Below, in pieces: positions 1-8,493 of a DNA stretch of 64,000 bases (position 1 is the stretch's first letter; the number at the start of each line of letters is the position of its first letter). The notes below the pieces were generated by a model that worked only from the letters and a program-made list of their open reading frames with translations, made no database searches and had not been told where the DNA came from. The translations under genes and the position numbers were made by a program. Origin of the DNA: Pseudomonas putida (GTDB lineage Bacteria; Pseudomonadota; Gammaproteobacteria; Pseudomonadales; Pseudomonadaceae); assembly GCF_028682455.1 (NCBI RefSeq), contig NZ_JANHLD010000001.1:1838001-1902000 (forward strand), given 5' to 3'.

Positions 1-1113
1 GGCGGTGTACATGGCGGCCAGGGCGATGCTTTCGTCGCAGCGCTCGAAACGGGTGTGCAGGCGATGGCTGGACTTCTGGTTGGTCGGGTGCTTTTCAGCG
101 CCCTGGCAGATGCGGGCCATGGCCTGTACGGCTTCGATCGGGTAGGCGCCGGCGGCGCTTTCGGCCGAGAGCATCACCGCGTCGGTGTTGTCGAGCACGG
201 CGTTGGCGACGTCGGACACTTCGGCACGGGTCGGCATCGGGTTCTGGATCATCGACTCCATCATCTGGGTGGCGACGATCACGGCCTTGTTGTTGCGACG
301 GGCATGCTGGATGATTTTCTTCTGGATCGCGATCAGTTCGGCGTCGCCGATTTCCACGCCCAGGTCACCGCGGGCAACCATCACCGCGTCACTGGCGGAG
401 ATCAGGCCGTCGAGAGTTTCATCGTCGGCTACCGCTTCGGCGCGCTCGATCTTGGCCACCAGCCAGGCGCTGCCGCCGGCTTCGTCGCGCAGGCGACGGG
501 CGTATTCCATGTCGCTGGCGTCACGCGGGAAGGAAACGGCCAGGTAGTCCAGGTCCATTTCTGCAGCCAGCTTGATATCGGCCTTGTCTTTTTCGGTCAG
601 GGCCGGTGCGGTCAGGCCGCCACCTTTGCGGTTGATGCCCTTGTGGTCGGACAGCGGGCCGCCGATCAGTACCGAACAGTGCAGGGAGTCGGCGGTGGCG
701 GTTTCGACACGCATCACCACGCGGCCGTCGTCGAGCAGCAGCTCGTCGCCGACGCCGCAATCCTTGACCAGGTCCGGATAGTCGATCCCGACGATTTCCT
801 GGGTACCTGCGGTCAGCGGGTGAGCGGTAGAGAAGGTGAAGCGATCACCGACTTTGAGTTCGATGCGCTTGTTGGCGAATTTGGCAATACGAATCTTCGG
901 ACCTTGCAGGTCGCCCAGCAGTGCCACGTGGCGACCCAGGCGCGCAGCGATCTCACGGATCAGGCGGGCGCGGGCTTTATGCTCATCGGGGGTGCCGTGA
1001 GAGAAGTTCAGGCGGGCGACATCCAGGCCGGCAAGGATCAGTTGTTCGATAACTTCCGGCGAGTTGCTGGCGGGGCCAAGGGTGGCGACGATTTTGGTAC
1101 GGCGGATGGTCAT
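1..1113 (-). CDS. pyk: pyruvate kinase, C-terminus cut by window edge
   Basis: Converts phosphoenolpyruvate and ADP to pyruvate and ATP in the cytoplasm, the last step of lower glycolysis. The reverse strand reads [16 protein letters not shown] at the N-terminus, the pyruvate kinase opening. It continues with the substrate/metal loop ARLNFSHG, the lysine segment [10 protein letters not shown] and [12 protein letters not shown], then the [21 protein letters not shown] stretch of the TIM barrel. About 371 residues are present, so roughly the last 100 (the allosteric C-terminal domain) lie beyond the left edge. The ATG at 1111-1113 directly precedes conserved sequence. Pseudomonads usually carry two isozymes; this looks like the PykA type, but that assignment is inference. 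Confidence 0.95.
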   Translation of the reverse strand, partial: MTIRRTKIVATLGPASNSPEVIEQLILAGLDVARLNFSHGTPDEHKARARLIREIAARLGRHVALLGDLQGPKIRIAKFANKRIELKVGDRFTFSTAHPLTAGTQEIVGIDYPDLVKDCGVGDELLLDDGRVVMRVETATADSLHCSVLIGGPLSDHKGINRKGGGLTAPALTEKDKADIKLAAEMDLDYLAVSFPRDASDMEYARRLRDEAGGSAWLVAKIERAEAVADDETLDGLISASDAVMVARGDLGVEIGDAELIAIQKKIIQHARRNNKAVIVATQMMESMIQNPMPTRAEVSDVANAVLDNTDAVMLSAESAAGAYPIEAVQAMARICQGAEKHPTNQKSSHRLHTRFERCDESIALAAMYTA

Positions 1114-1283
1114 GCACAGACTCCTATAGTGAAGCGCAGCGAAAGGCTACTCTGGAATTTCGCTGTAGTCATTGTTCCTTTGCACTACCTGCCCGCGGGG
1201 CAGGGTGGCGTTTGAACGGTAGTCACCGCGCCTACAGAATTCGTGGAGCAGGCCGATACACTGTCCATTGAAGGAGATCCCCC

Positions 1284-1670
1284 ATGCGAGCCTTGATCGT
1301 TCTAGCCCTGGCCACCAGTGTCGTCGGCTGCACCCGTTGGTCGATGGACCATCACCTGAACAATGCCTACCGCGCCTATGATCGCGGCGATTGCGAGAAA
1401 GTGATGCTGGAGCTGTCCCAGGTCGATCGCACCAGCCGCGCCCGGCCGTTCATCCACCCCGAAGTGTCGATGCTGCGTGGCCAGTGCCTGGAGCGTCAGA
1501 AGCTGTATGTCGATGCGGCGCAGACCTACCTGTACCTCATCCAGCGCTACCCGCAGAACGAATACGCCTACCGGGCCCGGGCCCGTTTGCAGACCCTGGA
1601 ACAGCTGGGCCACTACCGCGGCGGCGAGACGGCCATTGCCCGCCCGACCAGCACCACACCTTGGCGTTAA
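1284..1670 (+). CDS. small TPR-like lipoprotein of unknown function
   Basis: A 128-residue protein with an N-terminal lipoprotein signal ending in SVVGC (Cys16), so it should be acylated and periplasm-facing. The mature part is mostly helical and reads like one to two tetratricopeptide repeats (NNAYRAYDRGDCEKVMLELSQ, then LYVDAAQTYLYLIQRYPQNE). This resembles the outer-membrane assembly lipoproteins of the BamD/YfiO or YbgF type, but it is much shorter. The ATG is preceded by a strong AAGGAG at about 1271. It stands alone between divergent pyk and the PilZ gene. I do not recognise a specific function; a protein-protein adaptor role is only a guess from the repeats. Confidence 0.8.
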   Translation: MRALIVLALATSVVGCTRWSMDHHLNNAYRAYDRGDCEKVMLELSQVDRTSRARPFIHPEVSMLRGQCLERQKLYVDAAQTYLYLIQRYPQNEYAYRARARLQTLEQLGHYRGGETAIARPTSTTPWR

Positions 1671-1797
1671 TACTAACGTGCGGTCTCGCGGCTGTGACGC
1701 CAGAGTGGGATTTGGACTAAGCTTGAAGGTGACGTATCCGCTTCACAGCCGCACTAGCGCGGCCCTGCTATAAGGGTCTTCGACAGCGATTCCGACC

Positions 1798-2157
1798 ATG
1801 TTTCACGAGCGCCACATCGAGCGTCACCAGCTCCCTTACTACCTCAAGGTCTTCAACCGCTTTACCGACCAGCCCATCGGCTACCTGGGTAACGTGTCCG
1901 AAGACGGCCTGATGCTGATCAGCCAGTTGCCGATGCTGATCGGCCCGGATTTCGAGTTGCAACTCAAAGTGCCTGGCCGCGATGGCGAACTGCACCTGAT
2001 CAATCTCACCGCCAGTTGCCTGTGGAGCCATGAAGACCAGACGCCCGGTCACTACGATTCCGGGTTCATGCTGCTGCAGGCCCCGCGCGAATACGCGCAG
2101 TTGGTCAGGGCCCTTCATCAATACTTCAGTTTCCTGCCGTTGAGCGCTTCGGCCTGA
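1798..2157 (+). CDS. PilZ domain protein, probable c-di-GMP effector
   Basis: A single-domain PilZ protein of 119 residues. Both halves of the c-di-GMP motif are visible: RHIER (RxxxR, residues 5-9) and NVSEDG (NxSxxG, residues 32-37). It should therefore bind the second messenger, unlike degenerate PilZ proteins. The rest forms the beta-barrel (FELQLKVPGRDGELHLINLTASCLW). No output domain is attached, so it would act by docking on a partner. The target cannot be inferred from the neighbours (a lipoprotein gene upstream, exonuclease I downstream). The start ATG follows the sequence CGATTCCGACC, which gives no strong ribosome-binding site. Confidence 0.88.
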   Translation: MFHERHIERHQLPYYLKVFNRFTDQPIGYLGNVSEDGLMLISQLPMLIGPDFELQLKVPGRDGELHLINLTASCLWSHEDQTPGHYDSGFMLLQAPREYAQLVRALHQYFSFLPLSASA

Positions 2158-2218
2158 GACTGGCCGTGACGGGCCAGTGGCCCTAGACTCTGGACGATCT
2201 TCTGTTCAGGAACGTCCC

Positions 2219-3649
2219 GTGAGCTCCAGCATCTTCTGGCACGACTACGAAACCACAGGTATCAACCCGCGTTGTGATCGGCCCTTGCAGGTGGCCGGTG
2301 TGCGCACCGACCTTGATCTCAACGAAATCGAGGCGCCGATCAGCCTCTATTGCCAACCCAGTGACGACATCCTGCCGCATCCGGCGGCGTGTCTGGTGAC
2401 CGGCATCACGCCCGCGCAGCTGGCAAGCGAGGGCTTGAGCGAGGCTGAATTCATGACCCGGGTACATGCCGAACTGGCGCGTCCGGGCACCTGCGGGGCG
2501 GGCTACAACAGTTTGCGCTTCGATGACGAAGTCACCCGCTACAGCCTGTACCGCAATTTCTTCGACCCCTATGCCCGCGAATGGCAAGGCGGCAACAGTC
2601 GCTGGGACTTGATCGATGTGGTCCGTACCACCTATGCGCTGCGCCCGGATGGCATTGTGTGGCCCGAGCAGGACGGCCGCACCAGCTTGCGCCTGGAGCT
2701 TTTGACCGCCGCCAATGGTATCGATCATGGTCAGGCCCACGAGGCACTCAGCGATGTAAGGGCAACCATTGCACTGGCGAAATTGATCCGCGAGAAACAA
2801 CCGAAACTCTATGAATGGTTGTTTCAATTACGCAGTAAGCAGAAAGTCCTGGATCAAATTCGCTTGCTTCAACCCCTGGTACATATTTCCGGACGTTTCT
2901 CTGCGGCGCGCAATTACCTGAGTGTGGTCTTGCCGTTGGCCTGGCATCCGCGCAACCGTAATGCCTTGATCGTTTGTGATCTGCAAATGGACCCTCAGCC
3001 CTTGTTGCAGGAGGCGGGCGATGCATTACGCCAGCGTTTATACACGCGCCGTGATGAATTGTCTGAAGGGCAATTGCCCGTCCCCTTGAAGTTGGTGCAT
3101 ATCAATCGCTGTCCGGTGGTGGCGCCGTTGAATGTAGTGCGACCCCAGGATCAACAGCGATTGGGACTGGATATGTCCTTGTTTGAAGTGCGGGCATCCC
3201 GTCTGGTGGCAGCGCAGGCAGATTGGCAGGAGAAGTTGCAGACTATCTACGCCGAGGAGGAGTTTGCCCCGTGCGAAGATCCCGAGCAGCAGTTGTATGA
3301 CGGATTCATTGGCGATCGCGATCGGCGCTTGTGTGAGCAAGTGCGTACCGTGGACCCGCATCAATTGGGGCAGGGGCACTGGATGTTCGATGACGAGCGA
3401 TTGCCTGAATTACTGTTTCGTTACCGCGCGCGTAATTTCATCGACACCTTGAATGAACAGGAGCGGCAACGTTGGCACCTGTTCTGCCAGCAGCGCCTGA
3501 CCGACCCGCAAATGGGCGCGCCCAACACGCTGGGGGACTTCGAGCAGGCCTTGCAAGGCTGCTGGGACCAGGCCGATGCCACGCAGCGCGTGTTGCTCGG
3601 CCACTGGCGCACGCATGCCCAGGCGCTGAAGTTGCAGTTCGGTATTTAA
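2219..3649 (+). CDS. sbcB: exodeoxyribonuclease I
   Basis: Processive 3'-5' exonuclease on single-stranded DNA, used in recombination and mismatch repair. The DEDD nuclease core is visible: FWHDYETTG near the N-terminus (D9, E11), the GYNSLRFDDEVTRYS block, and DHGAHEALSDVRAT-type residues (H and D) near 180. The C-terminal SH3-like and helical regions complete a 476-residue protein, matching the usual 475. I chose GTG at 2219 because AGGAAC lies just upstream and the protein then begins VSSSIFWHDYE, close to the family N-terminus; the in-frame ATG at 2177 would add 14 unconserved residues. A bidirectional terminator follows. Confidence 0.95.
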   Translation: MSSSIFWHDYETTGINPRCDRPLQVAGVRTDLDLNEIEAPISLYCQPSDDILPHPAACLVTGITPAQLASEGLSEAEFMTRVHAELARPGTCGAGYNSLRFDDEVTRYSLYRNFFDPYAREWQGGNSRWDLIDVVRTTYALRPDGIVWPEQDGRTSLRLELLTAANGIDHGQAHEALSDVRATIALAKLIREKQPKLYEWLFQLRSKQKVLDQIRLLQPLVHISGRFSAARNYLSVVLPLAWHPRNRNALIVCDLQMDPQPLLQEAGDALRQRLYTRRDELSEGQLPVPLKLVHINRCPVVAPLNVVRPQDQQRLGLDMSLFEVRASRLVAAQADWQEKLQTIYAEEEFAPCEDPEQQLYDGFIGDRDRRLCEQVRTVDPHQLGQGHWMFDDERLPELLFRYRARNFIDTLNEQERQRWHLFCQQRLTDPQMGAPNTLGDFEQALQGCWDQADATQRVLLGHWRTHAQALKLQFGI

Positions 3650-3683
3650 AGGATATTGAGCGGAATTGACCGTCGATTGAAAT

Positions 3684-3713
3684 AAAAAAACGCCAGCATG
3701 CTGGCGTTTTTTA
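3684..3713. terminator. bidirectional Rho-independent terminator between sbcB and mvaT
   Basis: A perfect 16-base palindrome (3691-3706, CGCCAGCATGCTGGCG) is flanked by a run of As on the left and Ts on the right. This gives a GC stem followed by a U tract in both directions. It lies between the convergent ends of sbcB (3649) and mvaT (3746), so it can serve both. Confidence 0.9.
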
Positions 3714-3745
3714 TTGGCGTAACATTTGGTCACGTAGTCAGGCAA

Positions 3746-4123
3746 TTAGCCCAGCAGGGTAGCCCAGCTTTCAACCACGTCGCCGCCCCACTTGGCTTTC
3801 CATTCTTTCAGGGTCTTGTGGTTGCCGCCTTTGGTTTCGATGACTTCACCGTTGTGCGGGTTCTTGTATTGCTTGACCTTGCGCGCGCGCTTGGTACCGG
3901 TGGTTTTAACTGCGCCACGTGGGGCTTTATTCAGTTTGGCTTCCGGGTCGAGGAGGGCAATGATGTCACGCAGCGATTTCGAATATTCGCCCATCAGTGC
4001 ACGCAGTTTGCCTTCGAATTCCAGTTCGGTTTTCAGCTTGTCGTCTTGCGACAGATTCTGCAAACGGGCCTGCAGTTCTTTGATGGCTTCTTCGGTGGCG
4101 CGATATTCGTTGATCAGGGACAT
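3746..4123 (-). CDS. mvaT: MvaT/TurA family H-NS-like nucleoid protein
   Basis: Xenogeneic silencer and nucleoid organiser; the Pseudomonas functional counterpart of H-NS. The 125-residue protein starts MSLINEYRATEEAIKELQAR, the N-terminal coiled-coil dimerisation region. It ends with the DNA-binding domain carrying KQYKNPHNGEVIETKGGNHK and LKEWKAKWG. ATG at 4121-4123 has AAGGAA upstream; an in-frame upstream start would add 23 residues unlike the family. In P. putida this paralogue group is called TurA/TurB; I lean to TurA from position next to purU, but sequence comparison would be needed. Its long AT-rich upstream region (4124-4438, shared with purU) is typical for autoregulation. Confidence 0.93.
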   Translation of the reverse strand: MSLINEYRATEEAIKELQARLQNLSQDDKLKTELEFEGKLRALMGEYSKSLRDIIALLDPEAKLNKAPRGAVKTTGTKRARKVKQYKNPHNGEVIETKGGNHKTLKEWKAKWGGDVVESWATLLG

Positions 4124-4438
4124 GTGGCGTTCCTTGGAAATTGAGGTATCAGGTAGACAGTGGGGGCAATAATAGTCAGAGCGTACTGCCAAGTAAACAT
4201 TAAACTGGGTAATCAGTCGGCATTGTGTTAAATCGACTCGATAGAGTGCATTAAGAAAAATTTACAAACTAAGCCGTTCGGATAATTCCTAACTTAGGCG
4301 CTACGCGGCAGGTAACGCGGGCTCGCGCCTGTTCGCGGCCACGTCGAGGTGGGCGACAGGGCGCGTGCATTGCCTACTGCAGTTTTTCCGGGCACTCGCT
4401 AGAATGTGCGCCTTTGCGAAGTTTCTGGAGTCTCATTC

Positions 4439-5290
4439 ATGCGCACCTACCGGCTGGTGATTGCTTGCCCCGACCGCGTTGGCATCGTCGCCAAAGTCAG
4501 TAATTTTCTGGCGTCCTATAACGGCTGGATCAACGAAGCGAGCCATCACTCCGATGAGCAGAGCGGTTGGTTCTTCATGCGCCACGAAATTCGTGCCCAG
4601 ACCCTGCCGTTTGGTATCGAGGCATTTCGCGAGGCATTCGCGCCGATTGCCGAAGAGTTCTCCATGGTCTGGCGCATCACCGACACCGATCAGAAAAAGC
4701 GTGTGGTGTTGATGGCCAGCCGTGAGTCCCACTGCCTGGCCGACCTGCTGCACCGCTGGCATGCCAAGGAACTGGACTGCGATATTCCCTGCGTGATTTC
4801 CAACCACAACGACCTGCGCAGCATGGTCGAGTGGCATGGCATCCCGTTCTTCCATGTACCGGTCGACCCGCAGGACAAACAACCGGCGTTCGCCGAAGTC
4901 TCGCGCCTGGTCAAGGAGCATGGCGCCGATGTCGTGGTACTGGCCCGCTACATGCAGATCCTGCCACCGCAGCTGTGCCAGGAATACGCGCAGCAGGTCA
5001 TCAACATCCATCACAGCTTCCTGCCCTCGTTCGTCGGTGCCAAGCCTTACCACCAGGCGTCGTTGCGTGGCGTGAAGCTGATTGGCGCCACCTGCCACTA
5101 CGTGACCGAAGAGCTGGATGCCGGCCCGATCATCGAACAGGACGTGGTGCGTGTGAGCCACAGCGACAGTATCGAGGACATGGTGCGTTTCGGTCGTGAC
5201 GTCGAGAAGATGGTCCTGGCCCGTGGCCTGCGCTACCACCTGGAAGACCGTGTGCTGGTCCACGGCAACAAGACGGTGGTCTTCAACTAA
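4439..5290 (+). CDS. purU: formyltetrahydrofolate deformylase
   Basis: Hydrolyses 10-formyl-THF to formate and THF, balancing one-carbon pools and supplying formate to PurT. The 283-residue protein has an N-terminal ACT domain (MRTYRLVIACPDRVGIVAKV, residues about 1-80) and a formyltransferase-like catalytic domain. The catalytic residues appear in NIHHSFLPSF (Asn and His) and HYVTEELDAGPIIEQ (Asp). ATG at 4439 is chosen over an upstream in-frame start because GGAG lies ten bases ahead and the family begins MRTYRL. The gene is divergent from mvaT and is followed 23 bases later by a small gene that may be co-transcribed. Confidence 0.95.
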   Translation: MRTYRLVIACPDRVGIVAKVSNFLASYNGWINEASHHSDEQSGWFFMRHEIRAQTLPFGIEAFREAFAPIAEEFSMVWRITDTDQKKRVVLMASRESHCLADLLHRWHAKELDCDIPCVISNHNDLRSMVEWHGIPFFHVPVDPQDKQPAFAEVSRLVKEHGADVVVLARYMQILPPQLCQEYAQQVINIHHSFLPSFVGAKPYHQASLRGVKLIGATCHYVTEELDAGPIIEQDVVRVSHSDSIEDMVRFGRDVEKMVLARGLRYHLEDRVLVHGNKTVVFN

Positions 5291-5313
5291 GCCCGCCGCA
5301 TGGAGGTTGCAGC

Positions 5314-5487
5314 ATGGCCGATCCCCTCGACAAGGCAACCTCCAAGGCTCCGCCGACCCTCGGCGAGGGCTGCCTGGCCCGCTACGACCCGGACGCCCTC
5401 GACAGCGAAGACGGCACCGACTTTCCCGGTGCCGCCGAGCTCTGGGAACAGGTAAAACCCGCTAGCGACGAACCCGTGCCTGATTGA
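5314..5487 (+). CDS. 57-residue conserved-looking small protein, unknown function
   Basis: A small acidic ORF beginning MADPLDKATSKAPPTLGEG and ending in EPVPD, preceded by a near-ideal GGAGG seven bases before the ATG. It follows purU by 23 bases and is probably translated from the same message. Its 3' end overlaps the 3' end of the opposing flippase-like gene by 26 bases. It contains no membrane segment, Cys or obvious domain; the composition (many Asp, Glu, Pro, Ala) suggests a disordered or very small cytoplasmic protein. The ribosome site and host-like codon use make it credible; the function is unknown. Confidence 0.68.
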   Translation: MADPLDKATSKAPPTLGEGCLARYDPDALDSEDGTDFPGAAELWEQVKPASDEPVPD

Positions 5488-6466
5488 AGCGCAAGCGCTC
5501 CAGCAGTGGGCGACCCAGCAGGCAGAGAAATACCGGGCCACCGGCGATCAGGTAGAAATAATAGGTCACCGCGCGCCAGATCAGAATGGCCGCCGCCGCC
5601 GTGGATTTACCCACCAACGGCGTCAGCAGGGTGGCCGAGGTCAGCTCGGCCGCGCCGGCACCGCCTGGCAGCAGGCTGAATTGCCCGGCGCTGAGCGAGA
5701 GCATCTGCACCAGGAAACTCAACACCCATTGCAAGTCCACGCCCAGCCCGCGCAGGGCCAGGTACAGCACGCTGTAGCGCAATCCCCAGTGCAGGCAGGT
5801 CAGGGCGAACACCAGGGCCAGGGTGCGCTTGGGCAATCGCCAGGTTTCGGCCAGCGCACGAAAGAAGTGCAACACTTTGCGCGTCCAGCGTCGGCGCCGG
5901 GAGGCCGACACCTTCAAGCGGTGCAGCAGCCGGCCAATGAGCCGTAGCAGTGCTCTTCGACAGCCCACCAGTGCCAGCCCAGCCACCAGTACCCCGAACA
6001 TCAGCAGGGCGCTACCCGCGAGCATGCCTTCCAGGCTGCGGCCCAGGCTGTGGAACACGGCGTAGCCGGCGATGCCCAGCATGGCGCAGAGAAAAAACAG
6101 AAGGTCGTTGATCTGGTCGGCGGCGAACACTGCACCACTGCGAGCCGGGCCGATGCGATCCCTGGCCAGCAGGGCGATCAAGGCCAGCGGCCCGCCGCTG
6201 CCTCCGGGGGTGGTACAGATAGCGAACTCCGTGGCCATGATCACCCCCAGGCTCCTGACGCGGCCCAGGTTGGCGCCCTGGCTGCCCAGCAGCAAGCGCA
6301 GGCGAATGGCATTGATGATCCAGCACAGCAGGATCATGCCCAGCAAGCCAAGCATGAGCCCGGGGTCAAAGCCACGCAGGCGGACCAGCAGATCGCTGCC
6401 GCCAAGCAAGGCCGGCACCATCAGGGCAAGCACCAGGGCGAAGAGCAGCCACGCCAGGCGCTTCAC
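5462..6466 (-). CDS. flippase-like integral membrane protein (UPF0104/LPG synthase TM family)
   Basis: A 334-residue polytopic membrane protein with about eight hydrophobic segments, opening MKRLAWLLFALVLALMVPAL. It has the family hallmark region PGGSGGPLALIALL and, later, LLPGGAGAAELTSATLL, the paired glycine-rich motifs of the YbhN/AglD-like family related to the flippase domain of lysylphosphatidylglycerol synthase. It overlaps the preceding deacetylase-like gene by four bases (ATGA). It is the third gene of an operon with a glycosyltransferase and a polysaccharide deacetylase-like protein, so transport of a lipid-linked or glycan intermediate across the inner membrane is plausible. Substrate unknown. 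Confidence 0.82.
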   Translation of the reverse strand: MKRLAWLLFALVLALMVPALLGGSDLLVRLRGFDPGLMLGLLGMILLCWIINAIRLRLLLGSQGANLGRVRSLGVIMATEFAICTTPGGSGGPLALIALLARDRIGPARSGAVFAADQINDLLFFLCAMLGIAGYAVFHSLGRSLEGMLAGSALLMFGVLVAGLALVGCRRALLRLIGRLLHRLKVSASRRRRWTRKVLHFFRALAETWRLPKRTLALVFALTCLHWGLRYSVLYLALRGLGVDLQWVLSFLVQMLSLSAGQFSLLPGGAGAAELTSATLLTPLVGKSTAAAAILIWRAVTYYFYLIAGGPVFLCLLGRPLLERLRFNQARVRR

Positions 6467-7236
6467 GAAGAAGGCCTGCCGGCCAGCCAGGCGGACTTGG
6501 TCAGGGGCGTGCGGCCCTGCTGCAACAAACGCTGCAGGGTACGCATCCAGTATTGACGGGAAGCACGGTGGCGCATGTCGACCGGGTGCAGGCCCAGGCG
6601 AATCACTGGCGCTTGTTCAAGGCGGGCGGCCTGGAGGTCGCAGGCAATTCGTGACAATCCCCGGCGCCACGCGCTGCGGGCGCTCCACACAAGGCCGGGA
6701 GCAGCGAGGGCTGAGAAGCCTGGCAAGCGATAGAGGTAGCGTGGGTCGCTGGTGTACTGCAAGGGCACGCTGCCCAAGGCCTGGCGCGTACCTTCGCCCA
6801 TCAACCAGGCCGGGGCGACGAAGCCAGCCACTGGCCAGTCGAAACTCTCGAACAGCGCCATGCCGGCTTGCAGGCGCTCCAGGGCAGTAGCCCGGTCGAG
6901 GCTGTAGAACTCACCTTCATGGGTGTAGATGCGGCGCATGAAGTAGTTGCCCGGCGAGCGTGGGGGCGGGCTGTCATCGAGGTGGAAGTAGCCATGCAGG
7001 ACCAGTTCGTCGCCGCGCTGCAGGCGCCGGTCCAGCATCCGGCGAAAATCCGTGGCCTGCGCCAGGGGATCGCGCTTGTGGAAGTCCGGAACCACCAGCC
7101 AGGTCAGGGGGATGTTGCCCAGGGCATCGACCGCCTCGACGAAGGGCTGGTAGTCCGGCCAGGTATGAGGGGCCACGTCATGCAGCACCAGTAGCAGGCT
7201 GCGCGTGGCCGTCTGGCTATTGGTGGGCTCAGGCAT
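6463..7236 (-). CDS. polysaccharide deacetylase-like protein (DUF2334 type)
   Basis: A 257-residue protein with the NodB-like opening LLLVLHDVAPHTWPDYQPF (His-Asp metal residues), then LTWLVVPDFHKRDPL and ELVLHGYFHLDD (H-G-Y/F-x-H metal-binding pair). It ends with APAWLMGEG and RLGLHPVDMRH. These are the metal and catalytic stations of the DUF2334/NodB fold, predicting hydrolysis of an N- or O-acetyl group on a glycan. I chose ATG at 7234-7236 (MPEPTNSQ), which overlaps the upstream glycosyltransferase end by eight bases; the longer frame upstream lies inside that gene. Translational coupling on both sides ties the three products to one pathway. Confidence 0.85.
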   Translation of the reverse strand: MPEPTNSQTATRSLLLVLHDVAPHTWPDYQPFVEAVDALGNIPLTWLVVPDFHKRDPLAQATDFRRMLDRRLQRGDELVLHGYFHLDDSPPPRSPGNYFMRRIYTHEGEFYSLDRATALERLQAGMALFESFDWPVAGFVAPAWLMGEGTRQALGSVPLQYTSDPRYLYRLPGFSALAAPGLVWSARSAWRRGLSRIACDLQAARLEQAPVIRLGLHPVDMRHRASRQYWMRTLQRLLQQGRTPLTKSAWLAGRPSS

Positions 7237-8350
7237 GGGCGCGTACCGGCAGGCTGTAGCCGAGCACTGCGCGGTAGTGGGCCAGCAGGCCGTTGACCAC
7301 CGTGTCCCAGGCGTAGTGCTGCTCGGCATGCATTCGACCTTGTTGGCCGAGCTGCGCGGCGCCCTGTTCGAACACTTCGCGCACCGCCCTGGCCATGGCC
7401 TGGCCGTCATTGGGTTGGCACAGGCGCCCGAAGCGCTCGTCGACGATTTCCTCGAAGGCACCCGCCGCCACTGCAATCACCGGAATCGCACTGGCCATGG
7501 CCTCGAGAATGACCAGGCCGAACGTTTCCTGGTCACCGGCATGGACCAGTGCGTCGGCGCTGGCCAGCAGCCGGGCGACTTCATTGGCCGGGCAGAAGTG
7601 GTCGATGACCGTGACATTGGCCGGAACCATCGTGGGCATGTGCGAGCCGACCAACAGCAGGTGATAGTGCTTGCCCAGGCGTTTCATGCAGTCGAGCAGC
7701 ACCGGCAGGTTTTTCTCCCGCGAGCCGCGGCCGGCAAACACCAGCAGGTGAGTGTTGTCGGCAATCTTCAATTGCTGGCGCACGGTGTTATCGCGATGGC
7801 GCGGGTGAAAAGCCGCGAGGTCCACGCCCAGGCGCTGGACGTGCACATTGTCGATACCCAACCCGCGTAGTTTGTGGGCCATTACCTGGCTGGGGGCCAG
7901 GACCCGGTCGAAATTGCCATACAGCTTGCTGACATAGGCCTCGACATTGGGCGTGAACCAGTTGCCCATGCGGTTGCTCACCAGCAGCGGCAGATCGGAG
8001 TGATAAAAGCCGATCACCGGCACATCGAGCTGGCGGCGTGCATCCAGGGCAGCCCAGGCGGTCAGGTAAGGGTCGCCGACCTCGATCAGGTCGGGTTGTA
8101 GGTCGTGCAACACGTTGCGCCAGGGCGCCAGGCGCAACGGAAAGCGATAGCCGTTGCCAAAGGGCAGGGCCGGGGCCGGTACCTGGTAGATGCCGTTGGC
8201 ATGACTGGCACTGGCACCGGGAATCAACAGGCTGTGGCGGACATCGGGGGTGTGCCCCAGGCGGCGATGTTTGGCATCAAGATAGGTACGCACGCCGCCG
8301 CTGGCGGGGGCGTAGAACATGGTGATGTCAGCGATGTGCACGATCAGCAT
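7229..8350 (-). CDS. GT4-family glycosyltransferase
   Basis: A 373-residue retaining glycosyltransferase of the GT-B fold. The N-terminal half carries the glycine loop FYAPASGGVRTYL. The C-terminal half has the sugar-nucleotide site: VFAGRGSREKN, LLLVGS, then HAGDQETFGLVILEAMASAIPVIA, the E-x7-E motif typical of GT4. It is the first gene of the leftward operon (glycosyltransferase, deacetylase-like, flippase-like). The trio resembles lipid-linked glycan synthesis and modification. Acceptor and donor cannot be read from sequence; GT4 members closest in feel act on diacylglycerol or phosphatidyl-inositol type lipids. Confidence 0.88.
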   Translation of the reverse strand: MLIVHIADITMFYAPASGGVRTYLDAKHRRLGHTPDVRHSLLIPGASASHANGIYQVPAPALPFGNGYRFPLRLAPWRNVLHDLQPDLIEVGDPYLTAWAALDARRQLDVPVIGFYHSDLPLLVSNRMGNWFTPNVEAYVSKLYGNFDRVLAPSQVMAHKLRGLGIDNVHVQRLGVDLAAFHPRHRDNTVRQQLKIADNTHLLVFAGRGSREKNLPVLLDCMKRLGKHYHLLLVGSHMPTMVPANVTVIDHFCPANEVARLLASADALVHAGDQETFGLVILEAMASAIPVIAVAAGAFEEIVDERFGRLCQPNDGQAMARAVREVFEQGAAQLGQQGRMHAEQHYAWDTVVNGLLAHYRAVLGYSLPVRAHA

Positions 8351-8461
8351 CCCTCCGAGATCGCATTCAGAGTGTGTCTTCAGGCATTGGCATGCACCTG
8401 AGGACGCGCCCTAAGGTTGACCTCTCCTAAGGATAGTTTGTTCGATCGGGCTTAAGGGGAG

Positions 8462-8485
8462 GGGCAGCGGCGGGCGCCGCTGCCC
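8462..8485 (-). terminator. GC-rich hairpin after the chemoreceptor gene
   Basis: A ten-base-pair stem, GGGCAGCGGC and GCCGCTGCCC, around a four-base loop, just past the end of the mcp gene. There is no U tract on either side, so it may be a weak or Rho-assisted terminator or an RNA-stabilising 3' hairpin. Confidence 0.55.
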
Positions 8486-8493
8486 AGAGCCGC

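Noticed and set aside
1189..1205. CCTGCCC/GGGCAGG hairpin between pyk and the lipoprotein gene.
   Set aside because: Short stem without a U tract, between divergent genes where no terminator is expected.
1688..1752. Inverted repeat GCGGCTGTGA/TCACAGCCGC between the lipoprotein and PilZ genes.
   Set aside because: The arms are ten bases and 45 bases apart, with no U tract or promoter link; too weak to call.
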